A DNA stretch of 64,000 nucleotides from Haemaphysalis longicornis (taxonomy: Eukaryota > Arthropoda > Arachnida > Ixodida > Ixodidae): NCBI GenBank assembly GCA_013339765.2, contig CM023448.1, forward strand, positions 195,030,409 through 195,094,408, read 5' to 3'. The position numbers and the translations under genes are program-made. This document shows positions 21,196-32,322 of the stretch, in pieces. The stretch's first letter is position 1. Every line of letters begins with the position of its first letter. The notes beneath the pieces were generated by a model. It was given only the letters and a program-made list of their open reading frames with translations. It was not told the origin of the DNA and searched no databases.

Positions 21196-22420
21196 TTTAG
21201 CTGCGCGTACACCCCCCCCCCCCCCTTCCCTCCACTTCCAACCCTTGCCGCACAAACCGGCCACGGGTTATGAGATGACGCTTAGAAATGATACAATGTC
21301 GAAAATGTCGAAAATGTCGAAAATGTCGACCTGCAAGCCCTTTAAGCTGAACAAGGAATATTGGCCCACGTAGGCGTTCCAAGGGGGCCAAATGCTGTTC
21401 ATCCGGAGGGATTCGCAGCTATTCGACAGCTGGAACTTGAGGCGGCAACGGCGGTGGCAGCGGCTTTTCGTTGTTTTCGCACCCATTCACGTTTTGTCTG
21501 GGTGACACTTCAGTTTCCGCGCTCCTTCCTCCAAGCGAGCGACATGCGTCCGTCATATAGCGAGTTAACTCCTCGAAGGCTTCGACCTTTATTCGAGCGG
21601 ACGCATACGGGGGGTCCCTTTCGCTGTCCAGTCGTATGGACCTCATTGTCTGTGCAACACACCAAGCCATACCCAAACCGCTCGATTGCGGAGGGCAGCT
21701 TACAGGGTGCCTTGAGCCATGAGACTCCCATATTTAAGTCTCCCTCCACCACGACGGGCATGCCATCGGTAGCATCATAAGAGCTGCTGTGATTGCATGC
21801 CCTCTCCCTCCACCCCCAGCCCGTGCACGCCTAAACCGGCAACCGGCGATTGGCGCACATTTAGGCGTCAAATGCACCGGCGAAGGGAGAGAGAAATACT
21901 TTATTTGCGGCCACACTAAGATCTATTATTATTCTTCCACCAGAAGAACTATGACCAGCTGATTAATGAGGGCCACCGGCAGGACAATGTCGCTCGGAAT
22001 GGCTTACAAGCTAAAGAAGAATCGTTTGCTCACGCCAGCCTTCCAACGGGGCAAGTTGCTTTCAACTGGCAGGGACACGCAGCTAGGGGGCGAGGTGGAA
22101 TTTTTGAGGCGGCAACGGCCGCCGCTACATTCTCGGCGGTGGCGGCGGGTTTAGCGAGTTTTTACACCCATTCGCGCTGGTGTTGATTCTTCACAATCAT
22201 CTGACAACGGCGCTTTGGCCGGTGTCAGCGGACTGCGGAACTTAAAGAGGAATCGGTGATGGCGAGGGGAATAATCGTTGTGATAACCGTTATGAAAAAA
22301 AATGCGGGCCAATCCACCCGGTGATTGTTCTTGGAAAGCAAAGCTGTAAGCGGCACCCACAACGATTACCCATGCGAGATCACTTAAATTCACTCACGTG
22401 GCTCTACAAATAGTGAAACC
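21196..22420 (+). repeat. Hairpin-ended dispersed repeat, copy 1, right piece
   Basis: Begins TAGCTGCGCGTACAC followed by a C run, ACCGGCCACGGGTTATG, the 9-bp tandem AATGTCGAA x4 (21,296-21,330), and CACGTAGGCGTTCCAAGG. It includes two diverged internal units: the block around 21,360-21,900 is echoed from about 22,020 (CTCACGCCAGCCTTCCAACG). Matching copies lie at 42,200-43,236 and 44,830-45,030. The terminal hairpin of this copy is probably the one at 24,103-24,126, displaced by the LINE at 22,640-24,100. Confidence 0.65.
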
Positions 22421-22639
22421 AAGGACAAGTGAAATGCACTTAACCACACCCTATATTACTTCAAAGAGATATTCTTCGCTAAGATTAAATCGATGCATGA
22501 ACGGTGGTTGGTTGAGTTGTATTGGTGTAGCGCATGAGTGGAAACTTTTTTTATAAAAATAAAAGAAGCTCACCCCGGTGTTAGACGATCTCCCTTCTCC
22601 GTCACTGCCGCCGCCGACAAAGGTGACGAAATCGGCGAG

Positions 22640-24100
22640 CGATGGAGGAGGAGGAGGAGGAGGAGGAGGAGAGGAAATACTTTTATTCAGATTTCTGAAC
22701 AGGCCCAGAAAACTGGCCAGGGGAGTGGTTCCTTCTTCACTTAAGCCCATATGCATCCCGCGCCGCCTGTGCTCTGTCCACCAGCTAAAGCTGGGTAGGC
22801 AGAGAGAGCTGGACAGCAACATCGCCCATTGCTGTTGTTGGGTGGTTGACGGGAAGAGAGGTGGGGTGCTCAGGGACGAAGTCGCACACCTCGATTATGT
22901 GGCAGAGTGTTTCTACTTCATGAGAAAAATATGCATTCAGCGTCGTAGCGATTCGAGTGCATTGAGTGAAGGCGCGTCTGATGGTATGAGCCGTGGGGTA
23001 GTTCCGTGGGAAGTTCACGGTGCGGTGAGGGTAGGGTCCGTCCTCTGAAGGCGATAATGCTGGGTTATGTCTATGAACGTGACAGCGCTCTAGTTTTTCA
23101 CTTCTTCCGACCTCGTCCCTGCGCTGTTTTTTAGTCTGAACGTGACAAGCGGGTGACTGTCCTCGTGCAGCTCCATAGCATAGGGGGGGGGGGGTGGGGG
23201 GAGTAAAAGCGCAGGCCTGTTGGTGGCGTATTCGTTGTCCTCCATGGAAGAGAGAGCAGGCGTCTAGATGAGCTGAATGGAACCGATTGGGGCAGGGGTT
23301 TTTAGCACACGCAGTGCAGCTCGGGACACCCACCCTGACTGGTATTTCTGCTAGGTTTGTTGGGAATCGGTGACTACCTTCCGAACCCATGCTTGAGCGA
23401 GAGCCAAGGAAAGGCCCTTCTCCAAGCCATGACGGCAGCTGCCTCGTCTGCTACCGTCATGTCCTGGGTCTTGAGTGAGGCACACGCAAGGAGGCTGCTT
23501 CTGGTGGTAGCCACGATGATGGCGTACTGCTGCCCTCGAGGTTGGGAGGCGTCCTGTGTAGATAACTTAGTTCTTGTTGCCAAGAGTGGCGGAAGTACAT
23601 CCCGCGGAGTGACATTTTGTGCTGCCCAGCCAATCTGGCGAAGGATGCGGCGACCCAGTACAGTTCTGCTCAATCGGAGCTTCTGGTTAGAAATATAGCC
23701 CTCTATCAGCTCTTCCACCGTGTAGTGGCGCCCCATTCTAAGCAGCCTCTCCGTGGACGCACTCATGGGAAGACCAATGGCCCGCTTAACCGCATTTATA
23801 ATCATTATATCAAGCATTTTATGTCCTCCTTGCCGAGAAGAAGATAGGGGGTGACGTAAGTGATTCTCTAGAGACAAATGCTTGAATTAATCGTAAGGTA
23901 TTGTCCTCCCGGAGGCTCCGCGTCTTGGTGGCAACTCGCCTGATCCTGTGTATGATTTCATTGATGCTGTGTTTGAGGCGCTGCACGGATCGTCACTCTT
24001 GGTCTTGGACTGAAGATCTAGGCCCAGGATCTTGATGATGGGCCTTGTGGTGATGGCATGACCATCAAGGAGTATTTCGAGCGTTTCCTTGATATATATA
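22640..24100 (-). pseudogene. I-clade LINE, 5' truncated: RT thumb, RNase H, 3' tail
   Basis: Reading from 24,096 downward: LDGHAITTRPIIKILGLDLQ (RT thumb), then NAVKRAIGLPMSASTERLLR, then the RNase H pieces DASQPRGQQYAIIVA, TVADEAAAVMAW (catalytic Glu) and, after a frameshift, VVTDSQQT (catalytic Asp). The last coding block is LVDRAQAARDAYGLK before a stop near 22,743. AATAAAAGTATTTCCTC and a (TCC)n tail at 22,640-22,672 mark the 3' end. Several frameshifts and stops are present. The 5' end falls next to the palindromic ATTGCTTCGCAGT end of another repeat, so it probably inserted into that repeat. It is the same family as the element at 47,150-51,130. Confidence 0.85.
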
Positions 24101-24102
24101 GG

Positions 24103-24126
24103 CATATATTGCTTCGCAGTAAAATC
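24103..24126 (+). repeat. Hairpin terminus of the dispersed repeat
   Basis: GGCATATATTGCTTCGCAGT followed by AAAA. The same end occurs as ACTGCTTCGCAGT at 43,215-43,227 (perfect 5-bp stem, TTC loop) and ACTGTTTCGCAGT at 45,017-45,029. The recurrent hairpin followed by A-rich sequence marks one end of the family. Confidence 0.6.
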
Positions 24127-24127
24127 C

Positions 24128-24290
24128 GACGGTCGAGCCCGGGAGTCAAGCCCGCGTCCTCGTTCAGGGCAAGCACAAGGTCTTAGCCACTGATTTATTC
24201 TTTCATTTATTTTTTTGAATACCTTAAAGAGCCCAGTAGGCATTACGTAAGGGAGGATACATAAGGGGGTATACATACAGGAGGTTATCA
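24128..24290 (-). repeat. SINE-like head plus LINE 3'-tail fragment
   Basis: On the minus strand CAGTGGCTAAGACCTTGTGC then GGGCTTGACTCCCGG resembles a worn Ruka-type tRNA head (24,128-24,192). Next to it, 24,185-24,290 reads as CTTTAAGGTATTCAAAAAAA then TAAATGAAAGAATAAATCAG on the minus strand, similar to 3' ends of LINEs in this window. Confidence 0.45.
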
Positions 24291-26412
24291 GTAAAACAGC
24301 ATGTCAGATAGTAATACTAGTAATCAGAGGCCAATAGCACCTGCAGCATTACTGATAACACAGTAGTAATAAACACAGTAAGCAGTACGCCATAACAGGA
24401 AAACATATTCGAAGAAACAGCAATAAACATTCTCTACGCATACGTTACGCATTAAATGTCAATGGTGGTCACAAATTATTCAAATGCAAATTATACAAAT
24501 GGTGGTTACAAATGATCTGCCCTTACAGGGAACATGTGGTGCTGCAGCGGCCCCCTCTTTAAGTGGCGGCAGTGATATTCCGCATGTTTTGAATGGTGCT
24601 TTTAGGACATCACAGTCTTTAAAACTTTAATTTTCACCATTTACCTCTTAGTGTTGGTTTTTTGTTCATCCAGGAAAAACTCAGAGTTAATTAACGTATC
24701 AAAACGTGCTCAATTACGCGCCTCGGAGCGGCAAATATTTGTCATGGATGTCGTGATATCCTTTGTGCGAAGATAGCGCCACCAAAACAGCATTTTTTAA
24801 AACAACTGCGAACTGAGATTCCGCTCATTCAGCCTTTTCGTGATTACTTTTGACTCTGCTTATCGTGTACCACGCTCTGCTTCTAATCTACGCCAGCGAC
24901 ACTCAGATTAAGCAGCGTTCTTTGACCAGCCGTTGCAATACAAATGGAAGCCCATGTGTGATCATGTTCTCCCATAAAAGCGGCACAAATGCAGAATCAG
25001 ACAACGTCAGCTCGTTCGTGCGTGTCACTCTCCAAGGAACCTTCCGTAGAGACTAGCAAAAACCACGCGTACGTTTTCCAATGTAGTGCGCGCTGCGCGT
25101 TTGCTACGAGGCTAGCGGATGACGCATAAGGTATAACTTAAGCATAAAAAAAAAAAGGCATCAGCAAAACTGCGTTTCTCTGGGCAGAAATTTCAGTGGG
25201 CCGCAACATATGTTTGGGTTACTGCAAAGAAGTAAACAACTACCTGCTCGCTCCGAGTGGCTAGCGCTCCGGAAATGTTCTCGAGCTTAATTGGAAAACA
25301 AGACTCTAGCCAGCGCACATGAATGGGTAAAAGCAATTCAGGGGTACTGCAGAACGTGCCATCCACTGCGCGCAGATTTGGGCTATCCATTCACCGGAGG
25401 AACCGTTTCCAGAGCGCACAGCGCCAGCGTGCCGATGAATCACATGGGTGATCCAGAGGCCGCCTTGACCTGTCAAAATACGCAAGCTTTGTAAGGAACG
25501 GAAGAATTTTTAATATTTATGCTTGTCCAGGAGGAGAAGCTGCTATTAATATCTAAACTCCATGCTCCTGGGAGTGTAATTATACGTCCACCGGGGAAGC
25601 TTGCACAACTATACTTATGCGCACCTAGTTGTGCCTGTTATCGCTCCGCATGGCGTGATGCGGCCTTGTAGAGAGCGCGGGAAAAGGGAAGCTCCTCCAA
25701 CACAGAACATTTCAGCCGTTCTTTCCTTGCGGAGAGACACTGAATCTTGTTTCCAATAATCAGTTGTTTGGGAACAAAAGATAACCGCGCTATTTGTTTT
25801 ATAAATTGCTACAAGAGATATAAAAAAAAACATTGTTTTAATTGGCTGCCGCCGACGGCCTTTTGTCTGCGCGCAGCGTAACAGGCTTAAGCAGTAATGC
25901 GCGTGTAGGTATCCCGTGTTTAAATATGTCTTGGCGCTTTACATGAGAGTGCATGCTGTGTTTGTTTCCACTTCCAGAAAAAACTTTTAGAAGATACTTC
26001 CATAAGATAGAAATGTGTAGGGTACGTCCGCTCTTTGTGGATAAACTGATTATTTAGAAGTCTCTGGCTGACCAATGCAATTCACGAAATTATATTTGTG
26101 TTAAAAGTACATTTGAGTGGATTTGTCAGACTGCATTACCGCCGGCGTTATGTATACGGAGTCCAGTGACGCCCTGGTTTCCTGCCTGGATGCCTCGGGA
26201 CTCCTCCCGGTGCTCCACTTTCTCTCCTGTTAGCAAACTGAACTCTGGCTGTGCTGTTTTGGTTGTCTTTGTTTATTTTTAGTGTTTAGTCATGTATATG
26301 CGTATATAGGTATCCTCTTCAATCCTTTCTCCTTCCTTTCCTGCGCGCCTGTTTTCCCCATCCCCAAACCCACACACTAGCACCTCCGGTGTCGATCCTT
26401 AGTGGAGAGAAA
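24291..26412. other. No recognised gene
   Basis: About 2.1 kb, AT-rich, with only short frames. A C/T-rich stretch at 26,220-26,400 resembles the 3' untranslated region of an I-clade LINE, but I find no adjoining coding part. Confidence 0.3.
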
Positions 26413-27260
26413 CTACGCCTGCTGGCGGACTTTCCTTTCTATGGTAGCAATAAAGTCATTCATAGGAATTTTACCCGCACTCGTGTCCCTCAATAAACAG
26501 TCATGGATTGACTCAACAAACCCAGTTTCTTCCACAGTCCTAATGGCCCGAAAATTCGGGGATTGTATGTTCATGAAATTTAGGGCGCACGAAAGTTTCC
26601 TCCCCCAGGAGAGCTGCATCCAAACGCAAACCCAGAATTATGAAATCCGTAAAATCCCGAGGTTCCTGATTACGAACAATAGGGCCGCCGAAGTGCACGG
26701 TTTTGCAGTTTCTGCATTGTAAACAATTTCTTTTGGGCAATCTTGCCGCACAGTACTTCAACCGCCAATCGACCTAAACGGTATTGTGCCCTGTCACAAC
26801 GCAGACCCCATTTCTCGAGCCAAATAGTACGTCCGGCTTCGTCATTGGCTTTGTTTGCCCACTTTATGGCAATGCATGGTCACTTAGATGAGTTAAACAG
26901 TGTTTTAATAGCTCATGCTTCCAGGCAGAGACCTCAGGTGCTAGGTGAAATTATAACAGCAATCGGAATGTGCGCTTACATGCCATAAGACATTGGTGTC
27001 GTCTCGCAGGCACTCGTGGAACAAAATGTTGGGGCGAGTGGCTGACGACGCAGGCGGCATCTATTGCGTTATACGAATGCAGCGTAATGTCTCGAACGAA
27101 CCGTTTCATAAACTGAGCGAATACAGACACAAGTTGCAAGCGGGAAAGGAAGTTCTTTTGATTTTCGAGATGGCCGTGCCTGAAGCCTATGAGCACCATA
27201 GATATTCTCTATGCGCAGAGCACTGCACGGGCTCTGGCTAACCGGAATGACCGGGCCCAA
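26413..27260 (-). pseudogene. Broken ORFs of unknown family
   Basis: Several minus-strand frames lie end to end. 26,951-27,199 encodes 82 codons. A frame through about 26,865-26,655 gives AIKWANKANDEAGRTIWLEK and is open for about 70 codons. 26,540-26,761 reads CAARLPKRNCLQCRNCKTVH with a CxxC-rich stretch. 26,413-26,619 reads RAIRTVEETGFVESIHDCLL and ends in a stop. The last two join smoothly by a one-base shift near 26,580, which suggests a once-continuous protein with a Cys cluster. I recognise no family. It could be an old DNA transposon or a dead host gene, or chance. Confidence 0.3.
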
Positions 27261-27499
27261 AGCGGCCCGCGGGCCGGTCCGGGTAAGGCAGTTTCATCGG
27301 GATGTGGGGCCGGTCTCGCGATTGGTGTTGTGCATGTTAGTCTCCTACCAGTTATCCTCACGCATTCGAAGAACGCGTTGCCCCCTGGTGTGGTCAAAAG
27401 CTCCCAATACCACCCCGTCTACTTCCTTTTAAAGTGAAGCTTTAAAACGCCCGGGTTCAGTACACTTTGAAAGGATAGTTTTTCTTGGAATAATTCAAA

Positions 27500-27640
27500 G
27501 TGGAGATTTTGGTACGTCTGTCTATCTCCCGATTCTGCCGACCGGCCAAAAGTTAAAAAAAAATTCTCGAGAAAGAGATTTATATAGACCAAACATTTCC
27601 AAGCTACCAAATATTACCAAACTACAAAACTGAAAAAAAA
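27500..27640 (+). repeat. GTCT-associated dispersed repeat, copy 1
   Basis: GTCTGTCTATCTCCCGATTC, CCGGCCAAAAGTT, ATTTATATAGACCAAACAT and CCAAGCTACCAAA match the reverse complement of 28,885-29,045 block by block. Confidence 0.6.
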
Positions 27641-28884
27641 TAAACTACCAAAAAAAAGAAAAAAAAGAAAACATTGGAGAAATAATTGGCCGCGGATCTT
27701 GGTTCGCTGCAAATGTCGTGGGAAGGCGACAGTTGTCTGCCGCCCCTGCCACGTAACTCCTTCACCGCTCTCTGCTCCTCCCCGAAGCTCTCTTCCCCTC
27801 CCCTCCTGTAGTGATGAACTCAATGTAGGTTGTTGAGCTTTCCAGCTTTTCCGCTTTAAGCCATTTTCCCGCCTCCGCACTGCTCACGCGAAAGCGCGGA
27901 TCTTTTCCTTTATCTTTTCTTTCTTTTTCTGCTTAGAACATCACCAGAGGGAGCTCTGTTGCCTTGAATATGAAAGTCCAGAACTTTTCGTCTGTCTCTC
28001 TCTGTATATGTATGCCTGTCTGTCCCTCGACTCAGCCGTCCGGTAGAAAGATAAAAGGCAAAACTTTTCCAAACCGCTGAATCTGGAAACCCACTTCATA
28101 CTTGCAACATTGTTCACCAAGAAGAAAACATTAGGCATAATTGAGGCAAAGCATCAATACTAAGTGGTACAGTGTTCTTTTAACTAAAAATACATGGCTG
28201 CTTGATTCTCGAGATAGCAAGAAAAAAAACGCGTTAAAAACAACGTGTCGTGCCAAACGCACAAAAAGCACTCGCGGACGTGGCTCGTGCCTCGTGGCGG
28301 AATACAAGTACCACAGTAATGAGAGGTTCCAGTGGATGGCGCGTGAGTAGTGGAAGGGCCGCCCTTGTCCACCCCGACTAACAGATCCAAAGGATTTAAT
28401 CAGCCGGGCGAATACAGGAGCAGAAGGCACTGGACCAAGAGTTCTACCTGTGATTCTCCCATCTTTTTCTGTTCTTCCCCCTTTTGTGCATCCTTACTTC
28501 AATAAAGTTAATTCCGTCAATTAGAGGCAAACCTCTTTGGTGTTGACCGTGGGAAGAGAAAAACGCGAGGGGAAGAGCGTGAAAGGTGGGTAAAAAATAT
28601 TAGAGAGGCATCTACCTGGCAGAGACTGCAGATTATTTCCACGACGTTTGCAGTGAAGCGAGCAGGTACGCAGCTAATTTTTTTTTTGAGGGGGGGGGGT
28701 GCTTTTATCTCGCACGAGCTGGAGCCTGTCGGCGTCATTTTTAACTCAATGTTTTTTGCACTTCCGGTACTAAAAACCTAACTCAGCGCGTATTCTTAAC
28801 TAAAGGAACGCCGGGACCACGAGTTAAGCACTTCCATTAGGCCTTGAATGCGGCTAAGGTTTCCTTTGGGATAAATGATGAGGA
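27641..28884. other. No recognised gene
   Basis: Includes an A-rich stretch (27,630-27,675), a CTGTCT-rich stretch near 27,985-28,025 that resembles the neighbouring repeat, and a G run near 28,691. Nothing recognisable is encoded. Confidence 0.3.
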
Positions 28885-28990
28885 CATGTATGACTCGCGC
28901 CAGTAGTTTAGTAGTTTGGAACGGTTATGTCTATATAAAATTCTTGACGAATTGTTACAACTTTTGCCCGATAGGCTGTATCGAAGAACG

Positions 28991-29032
<42 letters not shown>

Positions 29033-29045
29033 TAAAAATTTAAAC
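28885..29045 (-). repeat. GTCT-associated dispersed repeat, copy 2, with (GACA)n array
   Basis: Inverted relative to 27,500-27,640. The (GACA)n array at 28,991-29,031 sits where copy 1 has only GTCTGTCT, so the microsatellite expanded from a short element-encoded seed. Confidence 0.65.
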
Positions 29046-29386
29046 GTTTAACTAGCCCAAGAAAGGCCATCGTACTTTAAAAACGCGTTCAAAACAATCT
29101 TTTAACCACATCATACAAAAAGAAAGAGAATTGGCGGAGATCGCACTAGTGGTGCAAGGCTGGAGAAACAGCAGAGCTGGCGGCCCCTCTCCCTTCATCG
29201 GAGGCCCGGCTGTTACAGTTAACGTGGGTTTCCGAACTTTCCGCTGACAGCTCTCCATGATTGACAGGTCCGCATTGGTTTGTCCGTAGCCTTTCACATC
29301 TCTCCCAAAGTGGACCGCGTTAGCACGCCATAGAACCCGCGGCAACCGGCTTCGCGAACTCGGCGTCTGGGCTCCCCACTTCAGTC
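29046..29386. other. No recognised gene
   Basis: A minus-strand frame of 97 codons (29,052-29,345) is open but unrecognised. The segment lies just upstream of the truncated LINE. Confidence 0.3.
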
Positions 29387-29469
29387 ATGAACGCACGTCA
29401 ACTGGCGAGTAGAAGAGCACCGAGACATCATGCCATGAACTCTGGGCAGAGTGTTCTCGAAGGTCGAAA

Positions 29470-31218
29470 GTGGTACACTCCTTCTTGTGCTCAAGGACGT
29501 TTTCAGTACGAGTGGACGGAAAGCCTGTTGGCCTGTTCGAATCTAACCGTGGGGTACCGCAAGGTTCCGTGCTAGCGCCTCTACTGTTCAACATCGCGTT
29601 TGCACCATTGGCATGGAAGCTACAAGACATCCCTTGTGTGAAATTTCTCATCTACGCTGACGATGTCACACTGTGGTCTACAAACCGAGACCTCAGCTTG
29701 CAGTGTCGTCATCTGCAGCAAGCCCTGGATGTTTTCCATGCCTTTGCACAATCAGCCGGCCTGGAAATTTCCGCTGAGATGTCTGGCTATGTACAAGTGG
29801 CTAATAAGGCGGGGAGGAAGTTAGCCTCGAAGGCTAACTGTCAACTTAAGATTGGTTCAGCCGCAATACCAGCCAAGGAAGAGCTGCGGGTGCTGGGACT
29901 TCAGATCCACCAGTCGGGTTCAGGTATCCATTGGCTCCGAAAGGCACGGAAAGACTCCTCGACGACCTTGCACTTGATCCGCAGGATTGCCACGCGGAGT
30001 GGAGGAGCCCGCACGGAGGTGGCTCGGCGACTTGTACGCGCTGTTCTACAGCCGCGCTTACTCTACCAGGCGCAGTTTCACAGACTGACAGCACAACAAT
30101 GGGCGAGGCTTGAGGCTATCAACAGAGAGGCCATGCGAACCATCACGGCACTTCCTCGTCTCACTCCGATTCCTATCTTACAGGAGCACGCTCAGCTCAA
30201 TACTATCACGGAGCTTGTAAATCAGCGTGAAGAAGCAAGAAAGCTCAAGCGTTTTTACATACCTATGGTCGGAGCTCTCCATTCGTATTTCTGTAAAGAG
30301 CCTCCCGTGACTTCAACCATAGACGACCTTCCACGATGGCGCTATACAGCAATAACAACCAACAAGACAACGAAGTTTTGTCGCCGTGAACAGCCAGCGC
30401 CAACCTCAGATACCACAGTTCCTGAAGGTTACTGTGTATTGTACACAGACGCAGCCCTTCTCCCGCACGGAGGACGGACCGCTTTCGTCACTTCCACACA
30501 CTCAGCACTGAAAGGCTCGCGCTGTTATTCCCCCGACACGCCAGACCCGCTGCTACTGGAACTCCAGGCTGTATATGACGCAATCAAAGCTGCAAGTGCC
30601 CTCCCTAACATCAAAGAGGTGCATATATACACAGACTCACTCAGTGCTGTGAAGCACCTAAAGCAAGTGAAAAAGACTCCCCTGATTTGCCAGCACATTC
30701 ACAGCCTCCACATGACAGCACAGCTAATGGTACGCGTACATTGGGTACAGGGGCACGGTAACAATTTTTTCAACCAATTAGCGGACAATCTTTCGCACTC
30801 TCCGGCCCCACCTGAATCTGAATCCGCCCCTAGCCCTCTTCCTAGTGATCCGCGCTCCCGCCTTTTAGCCATGAAATCTCTTCTGAGAAGGGACACACGT
30901 GCCCTAATTCCCCCGTGTGTCTGCTCCCTCCCCCCTAATCTTTCCCGGGTGGAGGAAGTTTCTCTGAGGAGGCTTCGGGCTGGTGTGGCTCTCACACCTT
31001 CAGTCACCTGGACTTGGAGACCCGCACCAGAAGACCCAGGAACATGTCCCAAGTGTCCGGCTTCGGCGGCTGAAGCTGATGTCAATCATCTCTTGTGGAC
31101 GTGCACAGGAACCAGAACAGCTCGGGACAGTGCGCTAAGCGTGGTTGGTCTTCGGTGGGATAACCGGGGGACTTCAACCGGTGGGTGCACGAAGACCGCT
31201 ACTGCAGGTTCCTGCTGA
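29470..31218 (+). CDS. I-clade LINE ORF2 C-terminal part: RT palm and thumb, RNase H, zinc knuckle (582 codons open)
   Basis: The longest intact ORF in the window. Residues 28-40 carry motif B (GVPQGSVLAPLLF), and YADD at 62-65 is intact. The thumb runs to about residue 250. RNase H begins near 320 with YTDAA (Asp327), ELQAVYDA (Glu364), IYTDSLSAVK (Asp389) and NQLADNLSH (Asp439), so all four catalytic acids are present. A CCHC knuckle, CPKC at 526-529 with His540 and Cys545, closes the protein. The listed GTG start is arbitrary: similarity extends slightly upstream but the RT fingers and endonuclease are missing, so the copy is 5' truncated. A G run near 31,166 may shift the last 20 codons, since RWVHEDRYCRFLLNFLHETG lies in the next frame. 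RNA would be reverse-transcribed at the target site in a full element. Confidence 0.88.
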   Translation: MVHSFLCSRTFSVRVDGKPVGLFESNRGVPQGSVLAPLLFNIAFAPLAWKLQDIPCVKFLIYADDVTLWSTNRDLSLQCRHLQQALDVFHAFAQSAGLEISAEMSGYVQVANKAGRKLASKANCQLKIGSAAIPAKEELRVLGLQIHQSGSGIHWLRKARKDSSTTLHLIRRIATRSGGARTEVARRLVRAVLQPRLLYQAQFHRLTAQQWARLEAINREAMRTITALPRLTPIPILQEHAQLNTITELVNQREEARKLKRFYIPMVGALHSYFCKEPPVTSTIDDLPRWRYTAITTNKTTKFCRREQPAPTSDTTVPEGYCVLYTDAALLPHGGRTAFVTSTHSALKGSRCYSPDTPDPLLLELQAVYDAIKAASALPNIKEVHIYTDSLSAVKHLKQVKKTPLICQHIHSLHMTAQLMVRVHWVQGHGNNFFNQLADNLSHSPAPPESESAPSPLPSDPRSRLLAMKSLLRRDTRALIPPCVCSLPPNLSRVEEVSLRRLRAGVALTPSVTWTWRPAPEDPGTCPKCPASAAEADVNHLLWTCTGTRTARDSALSVVGLRWDNRGTSTGGCTKTATAGSC

Positions 31219-31380
31219 ACTTTTTACACGAGACCGGACTCCATGCCTACCTTTATACTTGTACAGGGTCATCAATTTCCTGACTACCTATGCTTTTGTA
31301 CCCGGTATTTTTATTCTACCTAATGTCTTATCTTTTCTTTATATGCCGCATGGCAAAAATGCGAATTAAAAAAAAAAGAA
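31219..31380 (+). mobile_element. 3' untranslated end and A-tail of the I-clade LINE
   Basis: Follows the 582-codon ORF. It ends in an A-rich stretch (AATTAAAAAAAAAAGAAA, about 31,364-31,381), which fits the 3' terminus of a retrotransposed copy. Confidence 0.6.
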
Positions 31381-31386
31381 AGCTGG

Positions 31387-31535
31387 CCGACGCCGGGTGC
31401 TCCTCACGAGGCACACGTTCACGTGCGCTCGGTATTTCCAGTATTTTTTGCGAGCTCCTCGCGTGGTGCAAGCTCTCGTGCAAGCCTTGCCGATGCCGGG
31501 AGCTCCTCACGAGGCCCGCGCTCACGTGCGCTCAG
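31387..31535 (+). repeat. Two direct repeats of about 46 bp, 102 bp apart
   Basis: CCGACGCCGGGTGCTCCTCA followed by CGAGGCACACGTTCACGTGC at 31,387 recurs as CCGATGCCGGGAGCTCCTCA with CGAGGCCCGCGCTCACGTGC at 31,489. Confidence 0.85.
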
Positions 31536-31539
31536 ATGG

Positions 31540-32087
31540 GCTGATTTTTCTGGTAAAGCTCGACGGCGGAAATAAAAGCTTAAACAGCTCTGCTCTTAAA
31601 AGGGTTCGCAAGCAAGCCTGGAGCTCGTGGCTCGGGCGGAAAGTCAAAGCTTAACAAAGGGCCACAACAGATAGCGCTCCAAAAGTGCGAACGCGGGAAA
31701 ATTGAATTTAGCTAACCTATATTACCGTTATCATGGGAGCACCCAGACAGGAGGGGAACAACGTGAGAGGTGGGCGAGGGGGAAAGAAGAGGTAGTTTCG
31801 TGGCAGAAACTGCACAAGACTATCGCCTTTCAAGTACATTTGTAGCGAATCGAGCATATACGAGACCAATGTTTTGCCTGTAGGCCAGCAAAAAACGCTG
31901 TCTGACAAAGAGAACACCATCGCGAAGGCTAAGCAGAAAATTGCGCTAACTGTATTGTATAATCAAAGCTTTCCTAAGAAAAATGATCCGACACCTGACC
32001 GCTGAAACAAGCCTATCACTACGCCAAGTTTCGTTTACTTTTCAAACGTAGTTAGTTCGCAGTGAAGGTTTCAACATTGGAAACTTG
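31540..32087. other. No recognised gene
   Basis: Mixed sequence with short frames only, between the LINE-adjacent repeat and a SINE. Confidence 0.3.
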
Positions 32088-32322
32088 AGATTTGGGGGAC
32101 TTAACGCGCCAAAGCTACACCCTTGGTATGAGGCGCGCCGAAGTGGAGGTGTGCGAAATAAGTTTTGACCATTTGGGGATCTTTCACCTGCACCGAAATA
32201 CATACACACGGACGTTTTCCCACTTGCTTCTGTCTGAAAAGCAGCCACCGTAGCCGGGTTCAAACCTGCGTCCTTGGGCTCTTGCAACACAACTGCAAAG
32301 CCACTGAGTCACCGCGGTGGGT
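32088..32322 (-). mobile_element. Ruka-like SINE, diverged copy
   Basis: Minus-strand copy covering nearly the full element: GATTTGGGGGACTTAACGCG (tail side), TTTTGACCATTTGGGGATCT, CTGAAAAGCAGCCACC, a B-box region GGGTTCAAACC and an A box in CCACTGAGTCACCGCGGTGG. Many substitutions show it is an old insertion. I see no clean TSD. Confidence 0.88.

Noticed and set aside
29846..30113. Frames on both strands inside the 582-codon LINE ORF
   Set aside because: Shadow frames of the real RT frame, with no independent motif.
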